Assembly (NCBI RefSeq): GCF_021655555.1
Contig: NZ_AP023086.1
Coordinates: 5,114,685-5,178,684, forward strand
Direction: 5' to 3'
Source of the DNA: Marinagarivorans cellulosilyticus
Lineage (GTDB): Bacteria; Pseudomonadota; Gammaproteobacteria; Pseudomonadales; Cellvibrionaceae
DNA: 64,000 nucleotides
The translations under genes and the position numbers were made by a program. Below are positions 18,803 through 27,270 of this stretch, piece after piece (the stretch's first letter is position 1; each line of letters begins with the position of its first letter). Below the pieces are notes generated by a model. The model had not been told where the DNA came from. It saw nothing but the letters and a program-made list of their open reading frames with translations, and searched no databases.

Positions 18803-20419
18803 TTATGATTTAACGCTAACGCGGCGTAATACCAATAATAGCGAACCTAATAACATTAAGAACCAACCATTAAAGCTGCCTAACGCAACACTATTACCTG
18901 CAGAGCTGCTAGACGATGCCGCCGGTGTAGAACTCACCGCTGCTGAACTCGAAGAAACCGCTACCGACGATGAACTCACCACAGGTGCAACCGAGCTTGA
19001 AGATACAGCAACAGACGATGAGCTTACAGGAGCAGAACTCGATGCAACCGGCTCGTCGGCTTTGGTTACTAATACAGCGCTAATGGTTGCATTATCAATT
19101 GTAGATGTAAGCCTAATATTTAAACTTCCATCAGTAACACGCACAACATATGGGCCTGGCTGCCACAAAACGTCATGGCCAACTTCGCCAAATACATCAA
19201 CATTGGTAAGGACTTCGTCACCCTCGATCGATACACTAAATGCACGTTGTCCAAGCTCTGTTTGGTACATTTCGGCAAAGCTTAGGTCCACCGAAACCCA
19301 CTGGTTTGACAGTGGGATATCAATAGTAATGTCTTCGCCGTAGCCTTCTGTAGTAATCACCGAACTATTAGCGCCAGCTACGCTATCAGTAGTCGAATAG
19401 GGCTCTGCGCCGGTTACAAATCGATTGGGCTCGTACCAGATGTTATCCATTTGAACATCTAACCCATTACCGCCCACATTAATAGCAGCTAATACATTGT
19501 CTGGGTTTGGCTGGTGCCAACCCTCGGTGTCCGGAGTAACCACGCATGCATTACCACCCTGCTCACCCATGCCATCGCGATTTGGGTCCGCTGTAATTGA
19601 ACAGCACACCGGCGTTCCATTTTGGTCGCCGCAGCTCTGTACACTACCAGGTCCTTCGCTAATCCTTAAGTTTGAGTCACCCGAGGAGTTTCGACCGTCG
19701 CCGCCGTAACCTTCAGTGGCGAGCACCATGTAGTCATGATCATTACCGAGCCGCATGCCAGCTGCCGCCCATTGATCCCAGTGCTCCTGCACATTGATAG
19801 TGCCGCTGATTTCACCCCAAGGCTTGGGTGGATTGCGCACGCTGAAAAACTGCTTAAATGTAGATGTGCCAGAGATAGAGGGTTGGTTCGTTCGTGTGCA
19901 CTGCACCATATCGTAAGTCGCGCCGTCGGCCTGATAGGATCCTTTCCGGCCATCGCCTTGACCGCCACCGCCAGCAACACCACCGGTATTGCCAGTGCCA
20001 CATGATGCGGGGTTGTAGGAACCGTAACTCTCGACCACGTAATACTCAACTTCTGTCGGGACCCGAGTCCACCCATAGAGGGCAAGGTATGAATTCTGGC
20101 CCCGTTGATTATTCGCGTTCTTACCTTGGAAGGTACCCTCATAACTGACTATCCGCGGACCACCGGGGTTCCAGCCCTTACCGCCTACCCAGTTAAAGAC
20201 GTTGCTCCAGTCTGTAGAGTAATCACCGCCCTCGCCACAGCCGATCTGCACATTACTTTGGCTAGTCTGCCGCCAGAAAGAGTAATAGTAACCGTTATGC
20301 GTACCAACAGCGTTTGTAGCACTGTTAAGCACCCCGTTACAAGCATTCGCTCCGGGAGCCAAAAAAGCCGAAGCACAACCGAGAGCGACGCTTGCTAGTA
20401 ATGTTTTTTGTAGTTTCAT
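18803..20419 (-). CDS. GH11 endo-beta-1,4-xylanase with malectin-like module and C-terminal membrane/sorting tail
   Basis: Protein of 538 residues from ATG 20419, chosen for the GGAGG site nine bases upstream and the clean signal peptide (cut after about 26, GANA-C). The GH11 jelly roll spans about 27-262. The expected catalytic glutamates are E125 in VEYYVVE (nucleophile) and E236 in LATEGYGG (acid/base). A Gly-rich insertion (about 141-160) after the first strand pair is unusual for GH11. A region with FAEMYQTELGQRAFSV (about 340-455) is malectin-like, also found in the 27271 protein. A serine linker leads to a C-terminal hydrophobic helix with LRRVSVKS, resembling a GlyGly-CTERM-type sorting tail. 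It cleaves xylan outside the cell. Confidence 0.92.
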   Translation of the reverse strand: MKLQKTLLASVALGCASAFLAPGANACNGVLNSATNAVGTHNGYYYSFWRQTSQSNVQIGCGEGGDYSTDWSNVFNWVGGKGWNPGGPRIVSYEGTFQGKNANNQRGQNSYLALYGWTRVPTEVEYYVVESYGSYNPASCGTGNTGGVAGGGGQGDGRKGSYQADGATYDMVQCTRTNQPSISGTSTFKQFFSVRNPPKPWGEISGTINVQEHWDQWAAAGMRLGNDHDYMVLATEGYGGDGRNSSGDSNLRISEGPGSVQSCGDQNGTPVCCSITADPNRDGMGEQGGNACVVTPDTEGWHQPNPDNVLAAINVGGNGLDVQMDNIWYEPNRFVTGAEPYSTTDSVAGANSSVITTEGYGEDITIDIPLSNQWVSVDLSFAEMYQTELGQRAFSVSIEGDEVLTNVDVFGEVGHDVLWQPGPYVVRVTDGSLNIRLTSTIDNATISAVLVTKADEPVASSSAPVSSSSVAVSSSSVAPVVSSSSVAVSSSSAAVSSTPAASSSSSAGNSVALGSFNGWFLMLLGSLLLVLRRVSVKS

Positions 20420-20761
20420 AATTATTTGCCTCCATGAAGACAGTGATAGCGACTTTAAAGCCATTAAACGAAGCTAACACCGTTAGGAGTATTGACCGCT
20501 TCGCCCAATAAATGCACAAACAAAATTATTGAGTCGCAAGCATAACCTGCAGAAGCACTTAGTAAACGGGCAACCACCACGAGGAAGAGGATGCAATCCA
20601 CACTTTTGTAAGCATGCCAAGAAAGCACAAGGCCGGAGTTAAAAAAATATCGCAAAAAGGAGGATTTCAATATTGCTAAAGTTAATTTAATAATTAATAC
20701 TCAATAATAGTCTTATTGAATAACTGAGATAAGCACGTAATAGTCGGTAATACTCAATAGA
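20420..20761. promoter_or_regulatory. Upstream region of the GH11 gene
   Basis: About 340 bases containing the GH11 promoter, with GGAGG next to the start. An AT-rich patch near 20690-20760 holds several TCTTATTGAATAACTGA-like repeated half-sites (ACTCAATA occurs twice), possibly an operator. No gene is seen. Confidence 0.35.
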
Positions 20762-21163
20762 CTATTTAAACTTAGCCAGAGATGTTTTTCTGCACGATAC
20801 CACCGAGCTTTTGATAACGTCGCCAGCTACAATCTTCTGTACCTCTACATCCGGCACATAGAGCGTCACAAATTCCTTCTTGAGCGCCTCGCCATTGGGC
20901 GGTTTGTTATGCCCATCTTTTGAAACTGACAATATCCTTGCCGTTTGCTCAAGAACTTTTTTATCGTTGCGATAAATCACAAACGGAGTCCCTTCGGCAA
21001 TACAACCAACCGCAACCGTACCCGATAACGCAACACCCTTTAAAACTAAGCCCTTTAGCTCGTTAACGCTATCGACCGTCATTTCAAAAGATACAGGAGC
21101 CTTATTGCAGCCCAACAAAAAAAGCGTAGCAAGCAGGTAAATAACAATACTTTTATTTTTCAT
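20762..21163 (-). CDS. Small lipoprotein of unknown function
   Basis: Protein of 133 residues with a signal peptide and lipobox LFLLGC (Cys19). The mature part is rich in beta-strand propensity with KGVALSGTVAVGC, PFVIYRNDK and GDVIKSSVVSC; the pattern of strands and glycine turns resembles the small beta-barrel of translation factor domain 2, but that is only an impression. Two further cysteines (in VAVGC and VVSC) could form a disulfide. It lies between the GH10 and GH11 genes, same strand, so a role in the xylan system is possible but unproven. Confidence 0.65.
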   Translation of the reverse strand: MKNKSIVIYLLATLFLLGCNKAPVSFEMTVDSVNELKGLVLKGVALSGTVAVGCIAEGTPFVIYRNDKKVLEQTARILSVSKDGHNKPPNGEALKKEFVTLYVPDVEVQKIVAGDVIKSSVVSCRKTSLAKFK

Positions 21164-21260
21164 AACGACCTTACATAAATACTATTTATTGCAAAATACT
21201 ATTATCAACCTTTATGCGCAATACAGCACCTACATTTATTTAGGTAAAACGCTAGCCACC

Positions 21261-22493
21261 TCAAAAGCTAGATAATAACTCAGACAACAAGCCCACCGCA
21301 GGCTTGACCTGATTATTATGATCTAATAAGTACGGCTGGTTAGGTTTAGGGAATAAAAAGTACAAGTCATCCATCCAGCTGGTCGCATCGTTGTACCCCC
21401 AAAATGTAATACCTTTACATGCCGCCACCTCTAAGCATTGCTGCGCAATATCGCGATAATATTCACCTTGCGCTAGATAAGGGTCTTTGGCGCTGTTAAA
21501 TAATCGCAACCGTGCCTCTAGCTCTGTTATTTCTACAGTTAAACCTAAAGCTTCAAAACGTTGCATGTAAGCTTTTAGCGTTACCGGAGGCGCTAAGTTA
21601 TAAAGGCTATGTCCTTGTATGCCGATGCCATCTAATGGCAAGCCTTCATCCACTAAAGATTTAATAAGTTGATAAAAAGATTCGGCACGCTTATCGGTAT
21701 AATTGTTAAATTGTTCGTTAATGTATATTTTTATTGTGGGGTCTGCTTGCCTAGCAGCCTTTAGCGCAAGCTTAATATAATCTGGCCCCACATAGCGGTA
21801 GAAAACATTCTCTTCTATATCGCCATTACCAAATAAATCGAGAACCTCATTCACCACATCCCACTCGTGAATACGGCCACGATAGTGGTCTAGCATAATT
21901 TCAATATGCTTCAGCATAAAATCCGTTAAAATACTTGCACGCTTGTGCTCAGGAAACTGCTCTAGCCATGCATCTAAATCTGGAGCCTTAAACATATCGG
22001 AAGCTTTACCAAAAACCAGTGCATGCCCTCTTACTCGAAAGCCTTTATTTAAAGCTTGATCAACCATGGCATCGGCAGAGTTAAAATTATATTTTTGCTG
22101 ATCAATGTTCTCAAGCACACCTTCTAATTTTAATAAATTTTCGGGTGTTACCGAGGTAAATATTTTTGAATAATTATGTTCATTTAACTGTGTAAGAGTA
22201 CGTACAGCGGCCCCTAACTCAAAGCCTTTACTTCGCACCAGAGTAGATAAATAACTATTATCAGAAGCAGTATTCTGGGTTAAATAATTTCGCTCGTAAC
22301 TGCGCGGATAATATACCCACGCAACAACAAGGCAAGCACATAGCATGGAAATAGCTAATAACCATACCGCCTGCCTACGACAAATCGAAAAAAATATTCC
22401 CACAACGCTTAGCGTAGAAAGAATAATACATAGCACAAATATACCGATATAAATCATAGTTTTACCGTACTCGTGAAGGTGAATTGATGGCAA
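21261..22493 (-). CDS. Membrane-anchored GH10 xylanase-like protein
   Basis: Protein of 410 residues. Two hydrophobic helices (about 13-38 and 43-61) anchor it in the membrane in place of a cleavable signal; the catalytic barrel follows from about 85. Catalytic glutamates are at WDVVNE (E216, acid/base) and VEITE (E324, nucleophile), with GIQGHSL before the second and FWGYND near the end. The usual HTLVWH motif is changed to HALVFG, losing the second His near subsite -1. No CBM or linker. It probably trims xylo-oligosaccharides in the periplasm. The start is three bases from the MarR stop, with AAAGG upstream, so the two are co-transcribed. Confidence 0.87.
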   Translation of the reverse strand: MPSIHLHEYGKTMIYIGIFVLCIILSTLSVVGIFFSICRRQAVWLLAISMLCACLVVAWVYYPRSYERNYLTQNTASDNSYLSTLVRSKGFELGAAVRTLTQLNEHNYSKIFTSVTPENLLKLEGVLENIDQQKYNFNSADAMVDQALNKGFRVRGHALVFGKASDMFKAPDLDAWLEQFPEHKRASILTDFMLKHIEIMLDHYRGRIHEWDVVNEVLDLFGNGDIEENVFYRYVGPDYIKLALKAARQADPTIKIYINEQFNNYTDKRAESFYQLIKSLVDEGLPLDGIGIQGHSLYNLAPPVTLKAYMQRFEALGLTVEITELEARLRLFNSAKDPYLAQGEYYRDIAQQCLEVAACKGITFWGYNDATSWMDDLYFLFPKPNQPYLLDHNNQVKPAVGLLSELLSSF

Positions 22494-22496
22494 CCT

Positions 22497-22958
22497 TTAG
22501 CGGTGCTCATCTAAAAATTGACGAATTCTATTCATTTCAGGTAATAGCTTTTGAAAAGCCTCAACACCTACCGCTTTTACAATATCGGCGAATAGCGGTG
22601 CGATTGCCTGTATCGCTTGTTGTTGCGCAGCGATGCCTGCCGATGTGATCACCACCCGCTTTGCACGCCCGTCACTGGCATCTGGCAATATTTTAACAAA
22701 CCGCATTTTCTCAAGCTTATTAAGCGTATTGGTCATACTCGGGCGGCTTACTTGAAAAATATCCGCTAGAGTTGCGGGGCTTTTACTTTCATTACTACGC
22801 ACCAAATGACTCAATACCCCAAAGTGAGATTGCAGCATTCCACCAGGCAAAGCTTTTTCCATTCGTGCCTGAGATAAATGCTGGATAATATGCACATCAC
22901 GAAAGAATTCAAAAATCGGATCAGCCGGTCTGGTTTTATTTTCTTCGTCTTTTGTCAT
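22497..22958 (-). CDS. MarR family transcriptional regulator
   Basis: Protein of 153 residues with a winged helix: GVLSHLVRSN, then LADIFQVSRPSMTNTLNKLE (recognition helix) and the wing in DASDGRAKRVVITSAG. It acts as a dimer on DNA and usually responds to small ligands. It is the first gene of a two-gene operon with the membrane GH10 protein (3-base gap), which suggests control of that gene and perhaps neighbours by a xylan breakdown product or aromatic; the ligand is not known. Confidence 0.9.
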   Translation of the reverse strand: MTKDEENKTRPADPIFEFFRDVHIIQHLSQARMEKALPGGMLQSHFGVLSHLVRSNESKSPATLADIFQVSRPSMTNTLNKLEKMRFVKILPDASDGRAKRVVITSAGIAAQQQAIQAIAPLFADIVKAVGVEAFQKLLPEMNRIRQFLDEHR

Positions 22959-23144
22959 AACTATAATTTTTATACCACGGTAATAGAGAGTTTTATGCAG
23001 CCCCAGTCGCTACCGATTTACTTATCACGCCATAGCGCCCAACCAACCTTGCACACATATTAGTTAGCCATCTAATTAAATGCAAGATTTAGTTTTCTAC
23101 CCTTTGCATTAACAATGCAACTGGCAAATTAGGGATTGAAGGAA

Positions 23145-24455
23145 TTAATCTTTATTGGAGCTCTTATGCTTACGATATTCACTGGGCGAAAGTCCAGTAA
23201 AGCGCTTAAAGAACCGATGGAAAGCCGACTTACTATTAAATCCTGCGCGACCAATAATATCGTTAATTGCCGCATCGGCATGGTCAGCACAAGATAATAA
23301 CTGCTCGGCTTCGTAGGTGCGAAAAGCATTAATAAACTCAGCAAACGAGCAATCGAAATAGGCGTTTATCAAACGGGAAACCTCCCGTGATGGCAATTCA
23401 ACGGCATCGGAAAATTTGTCCACATTGAGCGTATGCTGAAGGTGTAGTTGTTTATCATCAATGCCGCTAACGATCATACCTAATGCTTCATGCTCCTCGA
23501 AATTATTGGCAGGCCTTTGCTGGCGGGGTAAATAAGAAGGCTGGCTTTGCATGCCGGTTTTTATTACATAGGGCGCGGGCACTTCCGGTACAAATACTTC
23601 CGAAGCAGGTTCTTCTGGCACAGCGACACCCACTACTGCCACCACATCGGCCACAGGCTTGGCAGGCTCTGCTGGCGCCACTTGTATTTGATGCTGCTGA
23701 AGCGGCGACAATGTACGTATCACTTTAAAACTGTAAAACAGCAGCGCATTTACCCATACTAATATCGCAAAATCATTAATAATACCTAGCGTATTTGCTA
23801 GCTCAAACGAAATATGGTTGCCCGCGATATGTACCCCTAAATTTAAACTCCACTGCGCGAAAAAGCCCCACACAAGCGCTTTTATCCAATAATGATAAGG
23901 GTATTGGTCATTGGTGGAATGCGTGCTGTACACAGCCGGCGCTTTACGCAAGGTATAAATTGCCGCTAGTGCATAAATACAGGGCACTAAGCGCATTAAT
24001 GTCCACCAGGTATTAGTGCCTGGGTTAGGAAGGTCGGACTCAACACTATAAGTAATGCGTTCAATATCTAGACCATTCGTAAACGCAACAGCCAAGGCCA
24101 TAGCAAAAGCCGACAAATGCAATATATGAACGGGACGAAGCTGAAACTGCGGCGTAGTTAGGGTTTGCACAAACAAAAGCAAGAGCGGCCCCTTGGCCGT
24201 AAAAGCAAAGGAGGCAAAGGCAATAACCAACCCAGCAACAGGCGCTAGCGCAGCACGCACATCGGCTTGCCACACAAGTAATATTGCGGCGGCATCCATC
24301 CCGATGGCAATAAACAGCAAACCCAGTAAATGCCTACAAATAGGGCTTGGCGTTGGCAGCGCCCGCGCAATAACGACCAACCCAAATACCAAAGCACATT
24401 GCAATGTGGCCACGATCAAAACAATGTCGATCATTGAAAAATGAATGCTCTGCAT
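23145..24455 (-). CDS. Membrane-embedded AraC family regulator, copy A
   Basis: Protein of 436 residues. About seven hydrophobic helices fill residues 8-250, a proline/valine/alanine-rich linker follows (about 255-320), and the AraC HTH domain ends the protein (about 335-430, FNSKSAFHRFFKRFTG and LSPSEYR). The layout is that of membrane-bound AraC regulators that sense something in or across the membrane and bind DNA while tethered. It is a close paralogue of the next upstream gene (24517-25773), with the same domain order, and the pair lies beside the MarR-GH10 operon. Confidence 0.87.
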   Translation of the reverse strand: MQSIHFSMIDIVLIVATLQCALVFGLVVIARALPTPSPICRHLLGLLFIAIGMDAAAILLVWQADVRAALAPVAGLVIAFASFAFTAKGPLLLLFVQTLTTPQFQLRPVHILHLSAFAMALAVAFTNGLDIERITYSVESDLPNPGTNTWWTLMRLVPCIYALAAIYTLRKAPAVYSTHSTNDQYPYHYWIKALVWGFFAQWSLNLGVHIAGNHISFELANTLGIINDFAILVWVNALLFYSFKVIRTLSPLQQHQIQVAPAEPAKPVADVVAVVGVAVPEEPASEVFVPEVPAPYVIKTGMQSQPSYLPRQQRPANNFEEHEALGMIVSGIDDKQLHLQHTLNVDKFSDAVELPSREVSRLINAYFDCSFAEFINAFRTYEAEQLLSCADHADAAINDIIGRAGFNSKSAFHRFFKRFTGLSPSEYRKHKSSNKD

Positions 24456-24516
24456 GGGGTATCTATTATCTCAGTAAGCGGCGTTTAAAATAACGTTATG
24501 AGGCAGAACAGGGTTA

Positions 24517-25773
24517 TTACACCTCAACTCCAGTACGAGCTCTGTATTCGCTGGGGGAAACCCCAGTAAAACGCTTAAAAAATCGGTGAAACGCCGATTT
24601 ACTATTAAAGCCAGACAACCGAATAATATCTACCACGGGCGTATCTTGATGCGCTGGGTCACTCAGTAATTGCTCGGCCTCCAAGGTGCGGTAGGCGTTT
24701 ATGAATTCTGAAAAACTACAGTGGTAGTAGGTATTTATTACCCGCGAAACTTCTTTGCTGCTTAGCTCTAATGCACTGGCAAACTTATCGAGATTTAGTG
24801 TTGGGTGTAAGTACAATTTTCGCTCGTAAATACCCGTGCTAATCGCGGCCAGAACGGCGTGCTCGCCAGTATTAACCTGCGCACTTTGCACTTTCGGCCT
24901 GTAGGCGCTGTCGGGTAAAGCTGTACTAGCTTGCAAATCAGTGGTTGTTACCGGCTGTGCACTATCGCTATTAATTGGGCTGTCTTGCTCGCTAAGCTCG
25001 GGTGCATCGTCGCCTAATATTGGCGTCAGCGTACGCATCAATGTAAAAGCATAGACCAACAAACCGTTAACAAGTAACAAGCCTAAAAAGTCGTTGACCT
25101 TACCCATTATGTTAGTCATGCCGCTTGGAAAGTGCTGCCCTAAAATATGCGTTGTTAAAGCCATGCACCATTGAATCAAAAAGCCAAAGGCAAGCAGCTT
25201 GATCCAATAGCTGTAGCCATATTCGCCGCCAGCGTAATGCGAATCGTAAAGTGCCGCCATTGCGTGCAAAGCCATTAAGGCAAAAATGGCATAAATGGTT
25301 GGCGCTAAGCGGAGTATGGTCCACCAGTAATAGGTGCCCCAATTGTCTACATTAGCTTCTATAGGTAGAGTCAATTTAGAGGTGTCTAGCTGGTAAATCG
25401 CCACCAATACTAGCGCACTAACCAGCGGAGCCAAGTGCCATAAATGGTGTTTTTGTAACGCGTAATTCGGCCGCGTTAAAGTGCACATAAACAAATACAG
25501 CAGCGGCCCTTTGCTGGCCATAGCCAATGTTGCCACTACAATGCTCACTCCCGAAAAATCAGCAAGCGCTTGGCGAATGCCGCCGTGCCAAATAAGCAAC
25601 ATAGACAAAGCATCCAGCGCAATGGCAATAAATAGCGCGCCCAATACATTGCGGCATAATCGTGATGGCGCAGGCACCGCACGGGCAATCACAACTAAGC
25701 AAAACGTGAGCACGCATTCTATAATCGTGACGATTAAAAACAGGTCTGGCATGGAAAAACGAATATCAGGCAT
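24517..25773 (-). CDS. Membrane-embedded AraC family regulator, copy B
   Basis: Protein of 418 residues from ATG 25773; the longer frame begins with GTG at 25797. Like copy A it has about seven hydrophobic helices, a polar linker and a C-terminal AraC HTH (FNSKSAFHRFFKRFTG, VSPSEYR). Shared blocks include MPDLFLIVTIIEC/MIDIVLIVATLQC and DFLGLLLVNGLLVY/DFAILVWVNALLFY, which shows tandem duplication followed by divergence, mostly in the linker. The gap to copy A is about 60 bases, so they form one transcript. Confidence 0.87.
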   Translation of the reverse strand: MPDIRFSMPDLFLIVTIIECVLTFCLVVIARAVPAPSRLCRNVLGALFIAIALDALSMLLIWHGGIRQALADFSGVSIVVATLAMASKGPLLYLFMCTLTRPNYALQKHHLWHLAPLVSALVLVAIYQLDTSKLTLPIEANVDNWGTYYWWTILRLAPTIYAIFALMALHAMAALYDSHYAGGEYGYSYWIKLLAFGFLIQWCMALTTHILGQHFPSGMTNIMGKVNDFLGLLLVNGLLVYAFTLMRTLTPILGDDAPELSEQDSPINSDSAQPVTTTDLQASTALPDSAYRPKVQSAQVNTGEHAVLAAISTGIYERKLYLHPTLNLDKFASALELSSKEVSRVINTYYHCSFSEFINAYRTLEAEQLLSDPAHQDTPVVDIIRLSGFNSKSAFHRFFKRFTGVSPSEYRARTGVEV

Positions 25774-25870
25774 GATGTTTATTACTTTTATTGTCACGCA
25801 ACATTACGGCAGAGTATAACCCAAGGAATTTCCGCCAACTATGACGAAATTTTCTGCCACCTCGATGTAT

Positions 25871-25901
25871 CACTTCAGTCTAGCTAAGTACTACTGAAGT
25901 G
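25871..25901. promoter_or_regulatory. Inverted repeat in the divergent AraC / reductase promoter region
   Basis: CACTTCAGT (25871-25879) and ACTGAAGTG (25893-25901) are perfect 9-bp complements, 22 bases centre to centre of half-sites (two helix turns). It lies between the divergent AraC copy B (start 25773) and aldo/keto reductase-like gene (start 26101). A second short pair, AATACC/GGTATT at 25922-25938, is nearby. Confidence 0.5.
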
Positions 25902-26100
25902 ACTCGAAACCTCTAATAAGGAATACCGACAGGGTATTTCGATTATTTTTAGTACTAAATTTTGTGCCAATTTAGGCGCAGCCGAATCTGGTACGCCTGC
26001 GCACCCTTCCACACAGGTAAGCTCTTAGACCCAGACGCCCTAATGCCAGTTTTATTAGCCCAAGTAAGCGCGTCCATAAGAATAATAACGAGGGTCACCA

Positions 26101-26949
26101 ATGGAAGCGGTTATTACAGCGCCGGCTCACAACGCAGTAGCGATTGGGGAAAATGCGAGTTTTTTATTATTGCGTCACTCGGCAACAAGCATACGCTTAG
26201 GTTTAGATATCGGCGCTGTACAAGTGGGCCGTAATGTCGAGCGCAACATGCGCTCTTTCGAGCTACTGGGCGCTGCAGACCTCGCCGGCATAAATTATTG
26301 GGATGCCGCGCAGCTATACACCTCTGCCACCCACTTGAAAGGAGCTGGCACTTGGCAGCGGTTTAACGCAGGGCAATGGATTATTGCAACACACATTTTT
26401 ATTTCTAAAAGTGATATTAACCGCGGCCTCCGCAACTACATTCGAGATGTAGCTACAAGGCAATGCGAATTACTTGCCTGTAAGCATATTGATATTATGT
26501 TTTTGGCCGCCGACCGCATTAACAATATTAAAGAGATAGAATCACAGTTGGCAGCCGTGGCGCACCAAGGGTTAGTCCGAAGTTTTGGGCACATTGCCTT
26601 GACCACGCAACAAGCCCAAATATGGATAACGCAGCCAACCGTCAGCTTGCTGCATTTACAGCTAAAAGAAGTGCGCTTGCCAGAGCTAATGCACGTATTT
26701 GATCAAGCCCAATGCCAACGCCTAGGCATCGTGCTGGTCCTAACCCCAGCCGTAGTCCACTGCCTTTCTCAAGCTAACACAGCAACTCACCAAGGCCCCA
26801 ACAAAGGCGCACCAACCCCATACGCCGAACAAATTACAGTGGCGATAATGCATTTACTTAAAACATATTCGTGCATCTTAAAGGTGGTTTACCCCCGTGC
26901 AAATACCAAAAGCATCAAGATGCTCACCGAGCGTCTTCAATCAATATAA
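26101..26949 (+). CDS. Aldo/keto reductase-fold protein lacking catalytic Lys and His
   Basis: Protein of 282 residues with an AGGG site before ATG 26101. The pattern of an AKR barrel is visible: INYWDAAQLY (Asp68 and Tyr73 of the catalytic tetrad), a T-K strand changed to WIIATHIF (Lys to His98), a D-lyxxH strand changed to HIDIMFLAAD (His to Ala), then QGLVRSFGH. Two of the four catalytic residues are therefore gone, so it is probably not a classical reductase and may be a sensor or have another activity. It is divergent from the tandem AraC genes. Confidence 0.6.
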   Translation: MEAVITAPAHNAVAIGENASFLLLRHSATSIRLGLDIGAVQVGRNVERNMRSFELLGAADLAGINYWDAAQLYTSATHLKGAGTWQRFNAGQWIIATHIFISKSDINRGLRNYIRDVATRQCELLACKHIDIMFLAADRINNIKEIESQLAAVAHQGLVRSFGHIALTTQQAQIWITQPTVSLLHLQLKEVRLPELMHVFDQAQCQRLGIVLVLTPAVVHCLSQANTATHQGPNKGAPTPYAEQITVAIMHLLKTYSCILKVVYPRANTKSIKMLTERLQSI

Positions 26950-26988
26950 TTCTTATATGGTGCATTTTACACAATATATATAACTTAT

Positions 26989-27015
26989 GGCGTCCCACTT
27001 TAAGAATGGGACGCC
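26989..27015 (+). terminator. Rho-independent terminator
   Basis: GGCGTCCCA (26989-26997) and TGGGACGCC (27007-27015) form a perfect 9-bp stem followed by TATTTT. It lies 40 bases beyond the stop of the aldo/keto reductase-like gene. Confidence 0.88.
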
Positions 27016-27270
27016 TATTTTGACGCCGGTGTCATATGGGACATCAAGCTGCAAAGCCCGCCATACCTAGGCTTTCGCGGTGCGCCTAATACGGTGAATT
27101 TCCCACATCGGAATAAGCAGTACCACATCACACTTCAAGATCTTCCCCCCTTGCGCGTTAGTCGATATCTTGGTTGCGAGTGCAATGCGCGCATTGCATC
27201 AAAGCAACAAGCGTTAGCTTCATCCCCAAAAACAACAATAAACAAATCGCAAACTTAAAAGGGCACTCCA

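Noticed and set aside
19062..20398. Several overlapping frames on both strands in the GH11 gene
   Set aside because: The GH11 frame has clear catalytic motifs; the others are out-of-frame shadows without homology.
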